Shown here: positions 26,382 to 34,825 of the stretch, piece by piece
How positions within the stretch are numbered: position 1 is the stretch's first letter
Layout of the letters: the number at the start of each line of letters is the position of its first letter
Assembly (NCBI GenBank): GCA_028684065.1
Contig: JAQUGO010000003.1
Span: 1-60,070, forward strand
Reading direction: 5' to 3'
Source: Sulfurospirillaceae bacterium
Lineage (GTDB): Bacteria > Campylobacterota > Campylobacteria > Campylobacterales > Sulfurospirillaceae
Length of the DNA stretch: 60,070 bases
Notes under the pieces: model-generated
What the model saw: the letters and a program-made list of their open reading frames with translations, nothing else
What the model was told of the DNA's origin: nothing
Databases searched by the model: none
Translations under genes and position numbers: made by a program

Positions 26382-27049
26382 GCGAGCCAATTTTATTAAT
26401 CGAAGATGATATGGATATGCAAACATTGATTGTTGATTTTCTGCACAATTATGACTTTGATGTACGTGCTTTTGCCAATCCCAAAGAGGCATTGGAGCAT
26501 TTGCATGTAAGCCCCAATCACTATAAAGTGATTATCTTGGATTTGATGCTGCCTCACATGGATGGTTTTGATGTATGTCAAAAAATACGTGAAATGAGCA
26601 CAGCACATATTATTATTTCCTCTGCTCGTAGTGAAATGAGCGATAAAATTTTAGGTTATGGTTTGGGTGCGGATGATTACCTCGCAAAGCCTTATGAGCC
26701 ACGTGAATTGGTGCTTAAGATTAATTCATTTTTGCGAAGAGCCACGCAGACAAAACGCGTTGTAGGGGATTTTAGTATCAATGAAGAAACCATGGAAATA
26801 TCCATAGATGACTGTGTTTTAGAGCTTACCAAAATTGAATTTGATATCTTGCACCTCTTTTTAAGTCATCCTAACAAAGTTTTTTCTCGTGAAGTGATTT
26901 ATCATGTGATTAACCATGATGATTTTCAGAGTAAAGACAGAACGGTAGATATGCATGTGAGTAATATCCGTATGAAAATTGGTGATGACTCCAAAAATCC
27001 ACGCTATATCAAATCGGTTTGGGGTGTTGGGTATAAATTTATAGGCTAA
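26378..27049 (+). CDS. OmpR-family response regulator of the cytochrome operon
   Basis: A 223-residue regulator: receiver domain with E9-D10-D11, phospho-acceptor D55 and K-P-Y switch motif; winged-helix domain with the D-R-T-V-D-M-H-V-S-N-I-R recognition helix and V-W-G-V-G-Y-K-F end. A GTG 12 bp upstream is in frame but the ATG at 26378 overlaps the preceding stop (ATGA) and is preferred. It probably controls the operon that encodes it, perhaps through the 11-bp repeats at 23929. Confidence 0.9.
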   Translation: MSEPILLIEDDMDMQTLIVDFLHNYDFDVRAFANPKEALEHLHVSPNHYKVIILDLMLPHMDGFDVCQKIREMSTAHIIISSARSEMSDKILGYGLGADDYLAKPYEPRELVLKINSFLRRATQTKRVVGDFSINEETMEISIDDCVLELTKIEFDILHLFLSHPNKVFSREVIYHVINHDDFQSKDRTVDMHVSNIRMKIGDDSKNPRYIKSVWGVGYKFIG

Positions 27050-27057
27050 GGACGTTT

Positions 27058-28272
27058 ATGTCTATTTTTACAAAAGTGATGATTCTCTTTTTGGTAAGTC
27101 TTTCTTTGATGATGGTTGTCTCCCAGCAAACCAATACTATTACGCAATCTAAAATTGAAATTTTACTCAAAGAAAAATATAAACAGGCCTCCAATGAACT
27201 TTTTACTTACTTTTCCAATAATGATAAAGTGGGCTTAACCAAAAAACTTGAAGTCCTTAATTTCAAGGTTATTAGCCATGATACTCCTACTCTTTTAAGC
27301 TATGAAGTCATCTATGAAAACGCTACTTCTTTTGGCGAAATAAAAATTTTACGCGATACTAAAAAACGCTATTTGTTATTTATGAGCTATCTTGATGAGA
27401 CACTTTTGGTACAAGATGCTTCACAAGAAGAGAGCTTTTTAGAAAAAGACTTTTTGGGGTATCTTATTTTTGCGGATATTCTTATTTTACTGGTTATCTT
27501 TTTACTGATATTGAAAATTCTCTCCCCTCTAAAAAAGTTATCACACGACATGCAACGCTTTGGTGATGGAGCATTAAATGTGAGGATGAATGACATGGGA
27601 AAAAATGAGTTGGGAACTCTTTCACGTGCTTTTAATAACATGGCTGAAAATATCGAAACTTTGATTCATTCGCGCCAAAGACTTTTAAGAGATGTGGGGC
27701 ATGAGCTTCGCACACCGATAGCCAAGGCCAAATTAGCGCTTGAGATGTTGCCTGAAAGTCGGTATGAGAGTATTTTAAAAAAATCAATTTTTCAAATTGA
27801 TAAGATGACGGCAGAGCTTTTGTCCATTGAAAAACTGAATGCGAAAAATAGCGTGCTCAAAACAGAAAAATTTAACACTGAAACACTTATTTTTGAATCG
27901 CTTTCCAAATTAGTCATCGAAAATGAGAGCTGGGTTGAAGTGCACATGCATGAAACCTTTGATATTACAGGAGATTTGAATTACCTCAGTATTGCGCTTA
28001 AAAATCTCATTGACAATGCATTGAAATACGCGACACAAAAGCCTATTGTTATCGAAGTTACGGCGCAGTCTATTGCAGTTAAAAGTCAAGGTGAACCGTT
28101 GAAGCATAGTATTGCTTATTATTGTGAAGCCTTTGTTCAAGAAGATCATTCACGTGGGCAAGAGGGATTTGGTTTGGGACTGAGTATTGTTAAGAAGATT
28201 TTAGATGCACATCAGATGCGATTGACGCTTACATGTAAAGAAGGTTGGAATAGCTTTGCTATTCATTTTTAA
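27058..28272 (+). CDS. Sensor histidine kinase (ArsS/CpxA-like) of the cytochrome operon
   Basis: A 404-residue kinase: helix 1 at 5-22, a periplasmic domain of about 105 residues, helix 2 at 133-153, a HAMP linker (154-206), H-box with H215 (V-G-H-E-L-R-T-P), N-box (L-I-D-N-A-L-K-Y) and G-box (G-F-G-L-G-L-S-I-V). It resembles Campylobacterota acid/redox kinases of the ArsS type. Signal unknown; the Spy-like protein upstream may act on its periplasmic domain. The gene ends 5 bp from the convergent DUF294 gene and contains a TTACATGTAA copy near its end. Confidence 0.88.
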   Translation: MSIFTKVMILFLVSLSLMMVVSQQTNTITQSKIEILLKEKYKQASNELFTYFSNNDKVGLTKKLEVLNFKVISHDTPTLLSYEVIYENATSFGEIKILRDTKKRYLLFMSYLDETLLVQDASQEESFLEKDFLGYLIFADILILLVIFLLILKILSPLKKLSHDMQRFGDGALNVRMNDMGKNELGTLSRAFNNMAENIETLIHSRQRLLRDVGHELRTPIAKAKLALEMLPESRYESILKKSIFQIDKMTAELLSIEKLNAKNSVLKTEKFNTETLIFESLSKLVIENESWVEVHMHETFDITGDLNYLSIALKNLIDNALKYATQKPIVIEVTAQSIAVKSQGEPLKHSIAYYCEAFVQEDHSRGQEGFGLGLSIVKKILDAHQMRLTLTCKEGWNSFAIHF

Positions 28273-28277
28273 CGTTT

Positions 28278-30098
28278 CTATTGCACAAATGTGAGTTTAA
28301 AATGGTGTGTTAAGAATTTCTTAAACGTGTTGACGATTTTGAAACTGTCTTTGAGTAACTCTAGTTCCAATTGATTGAGCATATCAATTTGAATCATATT
28401 GCTATAATCACTTGCCAATTCAAAGGTCCGTAAACGCTCTTTTAAACGAAGATTTAAAAAAGTATCAAACGCTTCAATGAGGGCTTCGGCAAAATGTTCT
28501 TCCAAAATCTCCTCTGCTTTTAGAGCACGAATACGCTCAACAGTTGGAGTTTTTTGAATGTGTAATTGCAAACATAAGGCACGAATGCCTTGAACAATGG
28601 GGAAGATACCTCCTTTTTTAACATCAATCTGATTTTTTTCAACGATGAGGTTGGTAAACATCCCAATTGGTGTGGGAAAGAGCAGGGCGGCTTTGGCAAA
28701 ATTGGCTAAAAAGACATCTTTTTGATTGTCGTGGTTGAATATCTGTGCTTTTAAACGCTCAAGTAAGCTAGCATCTCCGCCAACAGCGATGGAGTCAATA
28801 AAAATAGCCAAATGCATATAGTCATCTTTTTGAGGACTTTCCATCCACCGTGCTATCTCCTTTTGATACGCCAAAAGCGGTTTACACCAATAAGGATTGG
28901 AAACCATAATATTGCCTTCACAGCGTGGAAATCCAAAGTCAATTAAGATGTCCGTATAGCGTTGCATGTACGGCGCATAGACAAAAACATCGGCATCATC
29001 GGCTAAGATGAGCGCATTATCTTGGTCTGTTTTTAGCATTTGCTCTTTTCTGCCTTCACTACCCATCACAATCAAACAGGCTTTATTGGCAAGCTCTTTT
29101 GGGAGTATCATTGTGTAGAGTTTCTCATAAATCTTTTCATTCAGCTCTGAAATTAGCTGAGAGATATACTCAACTTTTGTGCCTTTAACATGCAACTTTT
29201 TGATAATGTTGATAAAATCGTGGCTAGCACGCTTGAGCTCCTCGATGGTTTTAGCCTTACGAATTTGCACCGCTACCAAATAGGTATGATTCGCAAAATA
29301 GCTGAGTAAATCAATTTGTTCCAAAATACCTACAATATCGCCATTCTTCGTCACAACAATGCGTTTGATAGAATTTTTAGTGAGTCGCAAAAGAGCATTA
29401 AATAAAAAATCATCTTGTTCAATTGTGATTATAGGCGATAAAGCAAGTGGGCCGATGGGTGCGTATTTGTTGTAGTCGTTGAAAATAATATGATGTCTTA
29501 CGATACTATCGGTCACAATACCAAAGCTTTGCGTTTCAGTATTGTTTACAATGATGCAATTAGAGCCTTTTTCTTCCATCGTTTTAAGAGCGTCAAAGAC
29601 AGAGCATTTCTCATCCACAATGCAAGGCTCATGAATATACGAGTCACCCACGCGTGCAATCATAAATCCTGAGAGTTGGGTGGAATACTCTTTTTGTTTA
29701 GCTGATTGGATGCGACTGGCTAGGTCATTGATAAAAAAAGCTTTAAAGGTTTCATTGCTATCAAGAAGCACCATAAAATCCACGCGTTTCATCTCAAAAC
29801 AGATAAGTTCTTCATGGACTTTAAAAGTACTGTTTGTTTTTTCGTAAATCAAAGAGTCTGCATCAAAGCAGTTTTGGTGATGATAGACTTTTATCAGCTC
29901 ATTGTCTTGATACTCGCCTACTTCACCTTTAATAATCATATATAAAAATTCTGCATTTTGTTCAGGCGAGATAAGAATCGTATCTTTCTTATAATAAGCA
30001 ATATTGATGGCATGGATTGCTTTATAGAGTTGTTCTGTGTTTAAACATCCAAAGGGATGAATTGATTTGAGAAAAGCCTCTTGATCATGGAAGCTCAT
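28278..30098 (-). CDS. cNMP-binding / tandem CBS / DUF294 nucleotidyltransferase-like protein
   Basis: A 606-residue soluble protein with three parts: a cyclic-nucleotide-binding-like beta-roll (about 15-130), two CBS domains (about 150-270), and DUF294, a nucleotidyltransferase-like domain with G-S-E-G-R (346-350) and T-D-Q-D-N-A-L (357-363), followed by its substrate-binding helical domain. This architecture is widespread and commonly encoded beside ActP-like symporters of the DUF4212 type, as here, and is presumed to regulate uptake in response to nucleotides. The motif G-S-E-G-R-K-E-Q with T-D-Q-D matches GlnD-type active sites, so protein nucleotidylation is possible. Confidence 0.85.
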   Translation of the reverse strand: MSFHDQEAFLKSIHPFGCLNTEQLYKAIHAINIAYYKKDTILISPEQNAEFLYMIIKGEVGEYQDNELIKVYHHQNCFDADSLIYEKTNSTFKVHEELICFEMKRVDFMVLLDSNETFKAFFINDLASRIQSAKQKEYSTQLSGFMIARVGDSYIHEPCIVDEKCSVFDALKTMEEKGSNCIIVNNTETQSFGIVTDSIVRHHIIFNDYNKYAPIGPLALSPIITIEQDDFLFNALLRLTKNSIKRIVVTKNGDIVGILEQIDLLSYFANHTYLVAVQIRKAKTIEELKRASHDFINIIKKLHVKGTKVEYISQLISELNEKIYEKLYTMILPKELANKACLIVMGSEGRKEQMLKTDQDNALILADDADVFVYAPYMQRYTDILIDFGFPRCEGNIMVSNPYWCKPLLAYQKEIARWMESPQKDDYMHLAIFIDSIAVGGDASLLERLKAQIFNHDNQKDVFLANFAKAALLFPTPIGMFTNLIVEKNQIDVKKGGIFPIVQGIRALCLQLHIQKTPTVERIRALKAEEILEEHFAEALIEAFDTFLNLRLKERLRTFELASDYSNMIQIDMLNQLELELLKDSFKIVNTFKKFLTHHFKLTFVQ

Positions 30099-30118
30099 AA
30101 AAATCCTTACATGTAAAC

Positions 30119-30141
30119 AAGAGGTGCATAGTGCACCTCTT
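30119..30141. terminator. Hairpin between the symporter and DUF294 genes
   Basis: A perfect 10-bp stem AAGAGGTGCA / TGCACCTCTT with a 3-nt TAG loop. It stands 20 bp ahead of the DUF294 start and could terminate the symporter transcript (minus strand). A TTACATGTAA copy lies directly beside it at 30107-30116. Confidence 0.6.
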
Positions 30142-30150
30142 TAAATAAAT

Positions 30151-30176
30151 TTCTTGCAAAACTCATTTTGCAAGAA
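30151..30176. repeat. Second perfect hairpin in the same intergenic region
   Basis: An 11-bp stem TTCTTGCAAAA / TTTTGCAAGAA with a CTCA loop, 9 bp from the hairpin at 30119-30141. Further interrupted complementarity (CACTAAG ... CTTAGTG, about 30184-30224) follows. The whole 30099-30291 gap of 193 bp has no convincing gene. It may form a structured 3' end or a small RNA. Confidence 0.5.
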
Positions 30177-30291
30177 ATGAAAAGCACTAAGAGTACGTGG
30201 GCTTTCTGCCGAAGAAAACTTAGTGTTAACGTAGTCTTTACAGCTTTGCTTGAAAGACGTGTCGAGCGTTCTGCTAGAACACTCATTAAGA

Positions 30292-32190
30292 TTAGTGTGC
30301 GCTCGCTGAGCCCGCACCTCTTGGAATACGAATCATTTCAACCATCTCTTGAACCTCTTTTGGAGGAGGAGGTGTCATTTGCGCTACAACATAGGCAACG
30401 ATAAAGTGAAGAATCATACCAATGGTGCCAATACCTGTTGGTGCAATACCGAAGAGGTAATCAGCTTTATTTCCGCCCATAAAGACGAAGTAAATAATAT
30501 AGCCAAATGTAAATATAAGTCCTGTTAACATACCCGCAATTGCGCCTTCTTTATTCATACGTTTGTAGAAAATTCCCATAATAATCGCTGGGAAGAAGGA
30601 AGCTGCGGCAAGACCAAAGGCAAAAGCAACGACTTGTGCCACAAAGCCTGGAGGGTAAATACCCAAATAGCCTGCAACAACGATGGCGACCACTGAGGAG
30701 AGGCGTGCCCATCGCATTTCGGCTTTTTCACTGAGTTTTGAAAGACCTGTTTTAGCATCTCTGTAAAATACTTTTCCCATCAAGTCATGTGAAACAGCTG
30801 TCGCAATTGCTAAAAGCAATCCTGCCGCTGTTGAAAGAGCTGCAGCAAGTCCACCTGCGGCAATGAGCGCAATAACCCAGTTTGGAAGACCCGCAATTTC
30901 TGGATTGGCTAAAACGATAATATCGTTATCAACATAAAGTTCATTAACGATTTTACCCGATGCACGCATCTGCTCAGCGCTTGCGGTATGTGTTGGTTTT
31001 GGATTGGCTGTTAAGCGTTCACCATGAGCACCTACTTTATCCGTGAATTGTGGTTTGCCATTGCCTTCAAAAGCTGCGCCTGCGGCGTATTGAATTTTAC
31101 CATCGCCATTTCTATCATTCCATGCCAAGAGTCCTGATTGCTCCCATGTTTTAAACCAAGCACCATTGTTGATGGTACCATCTAAATGTTTGGCTTCACC
31201 TTTGGAAAACGCTTGATAATCAACATTTTGAACATTTTTAATCAAGTTTAATCGTGCAAATGCACCCACAGCAGGAATAGAGGTATACATAATTGCAATG
31301 AACAATAATGCCCAACCCGCAGAGATACGAGCCCCTTTAACCGTTGGAGTAGTAAAAAATCGAACGATAACATGCGGAAGTCCCGCTGTTCCAAGCATCA
31401 ATGCCGCCGTTAACATAAAGACATTAAATGTACCACTAATACTTTCAGTATAGGCTTTGAACCCTAAGTCTTTCACTGATTGATCAAGTGCATGTAATAA
31501 ATAGGTTCCTTTATCAATCATTCTCACACCATCATCAAAATGGAAGGCAACTTTAGAGCCAAAACCAACTTGTGGCAAGAATGTATCGGTTACTTGAAGT
31601 GAAAGGAAAATTGCTGGAACGGTAAATGCGAAAATCATAACACAGTATTGTGCCACTTGTGTATAGGTAATGCCTTTCATTCCACCAAGAACAGCGTAGA
31701 CAAAAACGATGGCCATACCAATGATAACGCCTGTATTAATGTCAACTTGCATAAAGCGAGAGAAAACGATACCGACACCTCGCATTTGACCTGCTACATA
31801 GGTAAAAGAGATAAAAATAACACAGATAACTGCAACGACACGTGCTACATCTGAATAATAACGATCTCCGACAAAGTCAGGTACAGTAAATTTACCAAAT
31901 TTACGAAGGTATGGCGCTAGTAATAAGGCTAAAAGAACATAGCCACCTGTCCAACCCATTAGGTAAGCGCCACCATCATTTCCTTGCATGGAGATGATAC
32001 CAGCAAGTGAGATAAATGAGGCGGCACTCATCCAATCTGCACCTGTTGCCATACCATTAAGAACAGGGTGAACGCCACCACCTGCAATATAAAACTCCTT
32101 AGTTGATCCTGCTCGTGCCCAAATCGCAATACCGATATAAAGTGCGAAAGAAAGACCTACAAAAAGATAGATTAATGCTTGTAATCCCAT
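30292..32190 (-). CDS. Large sodium:solute symporter (VC_2705-type SSS family)
   Basis: A 632-residue membrane transporter with SSS signatures: T-K-E-F-Y-I-A-G-G-G followed by W-M-S-A-A-S-F-I-S near the N-terminus, G-T-A-G-L-P-H-V-I-V-R-F-F and A-T-A-V-S-H-D-L-M. A hydrophilic insert of roughly 90 residues (about 345-435) contains D-R-N-G-D-G-K-I, a calcium-loop-like sequence. This insert and the upstream 84-residue DUF4212 partner mark the VC_2705 subfamily, thought to carry acetate or related short acids. Its promoter shares the operator found ahead of actP. The DUF294 protein is encoded next on the same strand. Confidence 0.92.
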   Translation of the reverse strand: MGLQALIYLFVGLSFALYIGIAIWARAGSTKEFYIAGGGVHPVLNGMATGADWMSAASFISLAGIISMQGNDGGAYLMGWTGGYVLLALLLAPYLRKFGKFTVPDFVGDRYYSDVARVVAVICVIFISFTYVAGQMRGVGIVFSRFMQVDINTGVIIGMAIVFVYAVLGGMKGITYTQVAQYCVMIFAFTVPAIFLSLQVTDTFLPQVGFGSKVAFHFDDGVRMIDKGTYLLHALDQSVKDLGFKAYTESISGTFNVFMLTAALMLGTAGLPHVIVRFFTTPTVKGARISAGWALLFIAIMYTSIPAVGAFARLNLIKNVQNVDYQAFSKGEAKHLDGTINNGAWFKTWEQSGLLAWNDRNGDGKIQYAAGAAFEGNGKPQFTDKVGAHGERLTANPKPTHTASAEQMRASGKIVNELYVDNDIIVLANPEIAGLPNWVIALIAAGGLAAALSTAAGLLLAIATAVSHDLMGKVFYRDAKTGLSKLSEKAEMRWARLSSVVAIVVAGYLGIYPPGFVAQVVAFAFGLAAASFFPAIIMGIFYKRMNKEGAIAGMLTGLIFTFGYIIYFVFMGGNKADYLFGIAPTGIGTIGMILHFIVAYVVAQMTPPPPKEVQEMVEMIRIPRGAGSASAH

Positions 32191-32200
32191 TGTTTACCCC

Positions 32201-32455
32201 TTACTCGTGAACATCATATTTTTCTTCGATTTTTTCCATCATTTTTGCATACACAAAAATAAGAATAACGAAGATATACATTGCTCCTTGTTGAGCAAAC
32301 CAAAAGCCAAGTTTGTAACCGAAAAATTCGATAGAGTTTAGTGCATCTCTAAAAAGAATGCCACATCCAAACGAAACAACAAACCATATCACTAACAATT
32401 TAATAATTGTTGCGATATTTTCTTTCCAATAAGCCTGAGCAACTTCTTGGTTCAT
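32201..32455 (-). CDS. DUF4212 symporter small subunit
   Basis: An 84-residue membrane protein with two helices (about 17-36 and 50-70), matching the DUF4212 family that always accompanies VC_2705-type SSS symporters, much as DUF485 accompanies ActP. Features include Y-W-K-E-N near the start and the F-G-C-G-I-L-F-R-D-x-L loop. The symporter start is 10 bp downstream. The operon begins at the tandem-repeat promoter about 55 bp upstream. Confidence 0.9.
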   Translation of the reverse strand: MNQEVAQAYWKENIATIIKLLVIWFVVSFGCGILFRDALNSIEFFGYKLGFWFAQQGAMYIFVILIFVYAKMMEKIEEKYDVHE

Positions 32456-32508
32456 CCAGTCCCCTTTGTTTTTGGTATATAAAACACAGCTTTGTATTTC
32501 ATAGGCAC

Positions 32509-32543
32509 ATCATAAGTTCTCAACATAGCATTAACATAGCATT
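32509..32543 (-). promoter_or_regulatory. Perfect tandem 11-bp operator and -10 box of the DUF4212-symporter operon
   Basis: On the minus strand AATGCTATGTT occurs twice head-to-tail (32543-32533, 32532-32522), then GAGAACT (7 nt) and TATGAT (32514-32509). The half-sites are identical to the second half-site ahead of actP and have the same 7-nt spacing to the -10. The rest of the 280-bp gap (32544-32735) is very AT-rich, with no gene seen. Confidence 0.8.
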
Positions 32544-32735
32544 TCAATAAAGCTGAAAAAAAGTTACAATAATAGTGAATATATGTGTAAAAAAGAAACA
32601 AATAAAGTATATTAATAATATTAAAATAAATATATAAATAATAATTCAATAAATAGTGTTTCATAAATAAGCATTTTTATTATTGTGCTGATAGCCAATT
32701 CGTGCTAAAATATGTTAAATTTAAGGAGATAAAAT

Positions 32736-33278
32736 ATGCGTATAGCAAAAGATGAAACAATAGCGCTTGTTGTGGATGTTCAAGAACGACTCTTTGGACA
32801 CATTTTTAATCATGAAAAATTATTGCATAATATGTCTATACTTTTGCAAGGGTTCAAACATTTAAATATACCTTGTATTATTAACGAGCAATACAAAAAA
32901 GGCTTAGGTGAAACTATTCCAGAAATACAAGCTCTTGTAGCAGAAGATGCTCATTTTGAAAAAGTAACCTTTAGTTGTTTGCAAAATCCTCCAACGAAGG
33001 AAGCAATATTAGCATATAAAAAGAAATATGCCCTTGTGATGGGTGTTGAAACGCATGTGTGTGTGATGCAAACGTGTTTAGACTTGCTTGCAATAGGCAT
33101 TCAACCGATAGTGATAGTAGATTGTGTAGGTTCACGAAAGCAAAGTGACCATGATATAGCGATTCAGCGATTAGCGCATGAAGGTGTCATTCTTGCAAGC
33201 TATGAGTCCATCTTGTTTGAATTGTGTGTCAGTGCTAAAGAGCCAGCTTTTAAGGCGATTAGCCAATTAGTAAAATAA
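32736..33278 (+). CDS. Isochorismatase-like cysteine hydrolase
   Basis: A 180-residue cytosolic hydrolase of the isochorismatase/YcaC superfamily. The triad is visible as D14 (V-V-D-V-Q-E-R-L), K75 (F-E-K-V-T-F-S) and C108 (V-E-T-H-V-C-V-M-Q-T). The S-C motif after the lysine and the C-V-M-Q-T-C-L-D-L sequence suit YcaC-like members; substrate unknown (amides, nicotinamide-like compounds or none natural). TTAAGGAG stands ahead of the ATG. It is convergent with prpD and separated from it by a hairpin. Confidence 0.88.
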   Translation: MRIAKDETIALVVDVQERLFGHIFNHEKLLHNMSILLQGFKHLNIPCIINEQYKKGLGETIPEIQALVAEDAHFEKVTFSCLQNPPTKEAILAYKKKYALVMGVETHVCVMQTCLDLLAIGIQPIVIVDCVGSRKQSDHDIAIQRLAHEGVILASYESILFELCVSAKEPAFKAISQLVK

Positions 33279-33326
33279 ACAAGCCGAAAAAAATCAAAGC
33301 TGTCAAGACGTGTAAAGTGTTGTACT

Positions 33327-33349
33327 AAGTGAAGCCAAAGGCTTCACTT
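33327..33349. terminator. Hairpin between the cysteine hydrolase and prpD
   Basis: A perfect 10-bp stem AAGTGAAGCC / GGCTTCACTT with an AAA loop lies between two convergent genes, 8 bp after the prpD stop. There is no long T-run on either side, but position and stem strength suit a bidirectional terminator. Confidence 0.7.
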
Positions 33350-33357
33350 ATGTATAT

Positions 33358-34812
33358 TTAAAGCGCAAAAAGGTCACTAAACTCATTAAAATTCATGGTT
33401 TCCAAGTTGGCTTGATTGGCACATACTTTTTCAATAGTCGCACATTGCTTTGGACTTAATCGTCCTGCAAGATTGGCTTTGAATTTTTTAATTAAAAGAG
33501 GAATTCCTTCTTCACGTCTGCGTTTATGCCCCACGGGATACTCAATCTCTACTTTCTGACTACTCGTGCCATCTTTATAAAAGATTTGAACGGCATTGGC
33601 AATGGAGCGTTTATCAGCTTCTAAATATTCTTTGGTGTAACGCTCATCCACTTCAACAATCATTTTATCACGTAAAGCATCTACTCGTGGGTCATCGGCA
33701 TAGCTATCTTCATAATGCTCAGCCGTTAAATGACCATAAATCAAAGGAATGGCTACCATATATTGAATACAATGGTCACGATCCGCTGGATTGGCAAGAG
33801 GGCCAACTTTATTGATAATACGATGTCCTGATTCTTGCGTTGTAATGACAATTTTTTCAATTTCATCTAATCTATTATGCGTTTCATCATACAATTTAAT
33901 GGCACATTCAACCGCTGTTTGGGCATGAAATTCTGCAGGAAAGCTGATTTTAAATAAGACTTGCTCCATGACATAGCTTCCAAAAGGTTGAGGAATGGTG
34001 AGTTTTTTACCCCCCATTTTAACATCTTCATAACCCCAAAATTTAGCACTTAAAGCGGAAGGATAACCCATCTCTCCTGCGAGTGCTTTTAAGGCCAAAT
34101 TTACACCACGACTACTAGCATCGCCAGCTGCCCATGATTTACGAGAGCCTGTATTGGGAGCATGGCGGTAAACTCTGAGTGCTCCACCATCAACCCAAGC
34201 ATTGCTGACTGCATTGCGAATTTCGTCAAAAGTACCGCCAAGCATTTTAGTGGCTACGGCTGTTGAGGCAACACGTACAAGAAGTACATGGTCCATACCT
34301 TCTTTGTTAAAACAATTTTCTAGGGCAATAATGCCTTGAATTTCATGCGCTTTAATCATAGCCGTTAAAACATCTTTGACTTTTAAAGGCTCTTTGCCTT
34401 CACTTATATTCTTACGACTCAAATAATCACCCACAGCCCAAATAGCCCCTAGATTATCACTAGGATGTCCCCATTCTGCGGCAAGCCATGTGTCGTTAAA
34501 ATCAAGCCAACGAACCATTGTTCCCACATTAAAAGCGGCACGCTCAGGGTCTAATTGGTATGAAGTGCCTGGAATTTTGGCTCCAAGTCCTGGCATCGTT
34601 GCACCTGGGACTACAGGGCCTAAAAGCTTGGTACATTGTGGAAATTTAAGGCCCAAGAGCCCACATCCAATAGTATCCATTAAACTGTAACGTGCTGTAT
34701 CATAGGCTTCTTTACTATTAATTGTAAAAGAATCCGCATAGGTCGCGATATCCGTTAACAACTGGTCGAATTCTGGTCTTTGTGTATCCAATACACCCAT
34801 ATTTGTACTCAT
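33358..34812 (-). CDS. prpD: 2-Methylcitrate dehydratase PrpD
   Basis: A 484-residue MmgE/PrpD-family enzyme that dehydrates 2-methylcitrate to 2-methylaconitate. It aligns by memory with E. coli PrpD over its whole length: [29 protein letters not shown], and [17 protein letters not shown]. An earlier in-frame ATG at 34836 would overlap prpC, but it has no ribosome site; AAAGGA at 34818-34823 is 5 nt from the ATG at 34812, so that start is preferred. It is the last gene of the prpE-B-C-D operon. No acnD/prpF pair is present, consistent with PrpD chemistry. Confidence 0.95.
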   Translation of the reverse strand: MSTNMGVLDTQRPEFDQLLTDIATYADSFTINSKEAYDTARYSLMDTIGCGLLGLKFPQCTKLLGPVVPGATMPGLGAKIPGTSYQLDPERAAFNVGTMVRWLDFNDTWLAAEWGHPSDNLGAIWAVGDYLSRKNISEGKEPLKVKDVLTAMIKAHEIQGIIALENCFNKEGMDHVLLVRVASTAVATKMLGGTFDEIRNAVSNAWVDGGALRVYRHAPNTGSRKSWAAGDASSRGVNLALKALAGEMGYPSALSAKFWGYEDVKMGGKKLTIPQPFGSYVMEQVLFKISFPAEFHAQTAVECAIKLYDETHNRLDEIEKIVITTQESGHRIINKVGPLANPADRDHCIQYMVAIPLIYGHLTAEHYEDSYADDPRVDALRDKMIVEVDERYTKEYLEADKRSIANAVQIFYKDGTSSQKVEIEYPVGHKRRREEGIPLLIKKFKANLAGRLSPKQCATIEKVCANQANLETMNFNEFSDLFAL

Positions 34813-34825
34813 CATATTCCTTTGA

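Noticed and set aside
30168-30404. A 78-residue plus-strand open frame over the hairpin spacer and the end of the symporter gene
   Set aside because: It overlaps the symporter coding end on the other strand, has no ribosome site and basic low-quality composition; it is a shadow frame.
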